DNA from: Rhizobium sp. Leaf306
GTDB lineage: Bacteria > Pseudomonadota > Alphaproteobacteria > Rhizobiales > Rhizobiaceae
NCBI RefSeq assembly: GCF_001423425.1
Contig: NZ_LMNX01000003.1
Location: 529,044-593,043, forward strand
Direction: 5' to 3'
Length of the DNA: 64,000 nucleotides
The notes under the pieces are model-generated. The model saw nothing but the letters and a program-made list of their open reading frames with translations. It was not told the origin of the DNA and did not search any database. Made by a program: the position numbers and the translations under genes. This document shows, piece after piece, positions 63,764-64,000 of this stretch (within the stretch, counting starts at the first letter, position 1; each line of letters starts with the position of its first letter).

Positions 63764-63949
63764 TCACTTGGTTGTGCCGTATCCGGGCGTACCTGTTTTC
63801 TCCGAGGCGTCTTTGCGTTCCTGCTCCGGAGTACGCGTCGTGTCGACGCTTTCCTTGAAGCGCTGGTGCCCATCATTTTCGATCAGCGTTTTGTCGGCGT
63901 CCTCGGTAACCGGTGGGTTCTTCACGGTCATTCCTTCCAGTCCTGTCAC
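63764..63949 (-). CDS. Small hydrophilic protein, unknown function
   Basis: 61 residues from a GTG at 63949 that overlaps the previous stop (GTGA). An ATG at 63931 is an alternative but its ribosome site touches it. The sequence is polar and charged (NPPVTEDADKTLIEND, TPEQERKDASEKTG) with no membrane segment. Function unknown. Confidence 0.55.
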   Translation of the reverse strand: MTGLEGMTVKNPPVTEDADKTLIENDGHQRFKESVDTTRTPEQERKDASEKTGTPGYGTTK

Positions 63950-64000
63950 GACGAGCTCATGAGCCCGTAGATGACGATTGCGATATACAGGCTGAAGGCG
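63946..64000 (-). CDS. C-terminal end of a small membrane protein (partial, 5' end missing)
   Basis: Only the last 17 codons are in the window: AFSLYIAIVIYGLMSSS before TGA at 63948-63946. The hydrophobic stretch looks like the end of a membrane helix. The GTGA overlap with the next gene supports that it is real. Nothing more can be said. Confidence 0.45.
   Translation of the reverse strand, partial: AFSLYIAIVIYGLMSSS

Overview
The window looks like a chromosome or large-replicon segment of an alphaproteobacterium of the Rhizobiaceae (Rhizobium/Agrobacterium type). This rests on a GC-rich composition, many start-stop overlaps, an FNR/FixK-type regulator, an HWE-family histidine kinase, a LOV kinase with an EcfG-type promoter, an Omp25-like outer-membrane protein and a small RNA with CUCCUCCC loops. 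I see no tRNA, rRNA, insertion sequence, prophage or CRISPR array. Taxonomy below family level cannot be read from the sequence.

Layout. 1-5.4 kb: a catabolic locus with two related FAD-dependent dehydrogenases (one cut by the left edge), a Gfo/Idh/MocA oxidoreductase, an IclR regulator and a NIPSNAP protein. 5.6-6.8 kb: pobA. 7-16 kb: a low-oxygen block with an FNR-type regulator, cydDC (minus strand), a perfect FNR box, then cydA-cydB-cydX-hemN and a flavin-binding protein. 16.2-24 kb: a tripartite RND efflux operon, divergent from a CpxR/CpxA-like two-component system with phased half-sites between them. 24-27.6 kb: a CurA-type reductase, an alpha/beta-hydrolase lipoprotein and a DUF4105 membrane protein.

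27.6-39.7 kb: one long minus-strand operon running PxpA, fused PxpB-PxpC, a biotin carboxylase-biotinyl fusion, a complete peptide ABC importer (fused ATPases, binding protein, two permeases) and an M14 carboxypeptidase, with a divergent GntR/FCD regulator. The genes fit import and trimming of peptides and opening of 5-oxoproline (or a related lactam). The biotin carboxylase beside PxpBC resembles a split urea carboxylase. An L,D-transpeptidase follows.

40.8-48.5 kb: seven glycosyltransferase-type genes in two divergent, overlapping operons separated by only 31 bp. They include a GT29-like (sialyltransferase-fold) protein and a fusion resembling sucrose-phosphate synthase plus phosphatase. 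There is no flippase, polymerase or nucleotide-sugar gene, so the product may be a soluble glycoside or oligosaccharide. This is the best candidate for an undescribed pathway.

48.5-56.7 kb: stress and light sensing. An HWE kinase, a single-domain receiver and a LOV histidine kinase are followed by a small exported protein behind a triple GTAAA repeat, a predicted small RNA with four hairpins that each carry an anti-Shine-Dalgarno loop, a DUF1206 membrane protein, a large KatE-type catalase and a small Bro-N-like protein. 56.8-62.4 kb: an AcrAB-like efflux pair with an AcrR-type operator and TetR regulator, then an RNase HI. 62.6 kb to the end: an Omp25-like porin-type protein and a minus-strand run of very small proteins that continues off the right edge.
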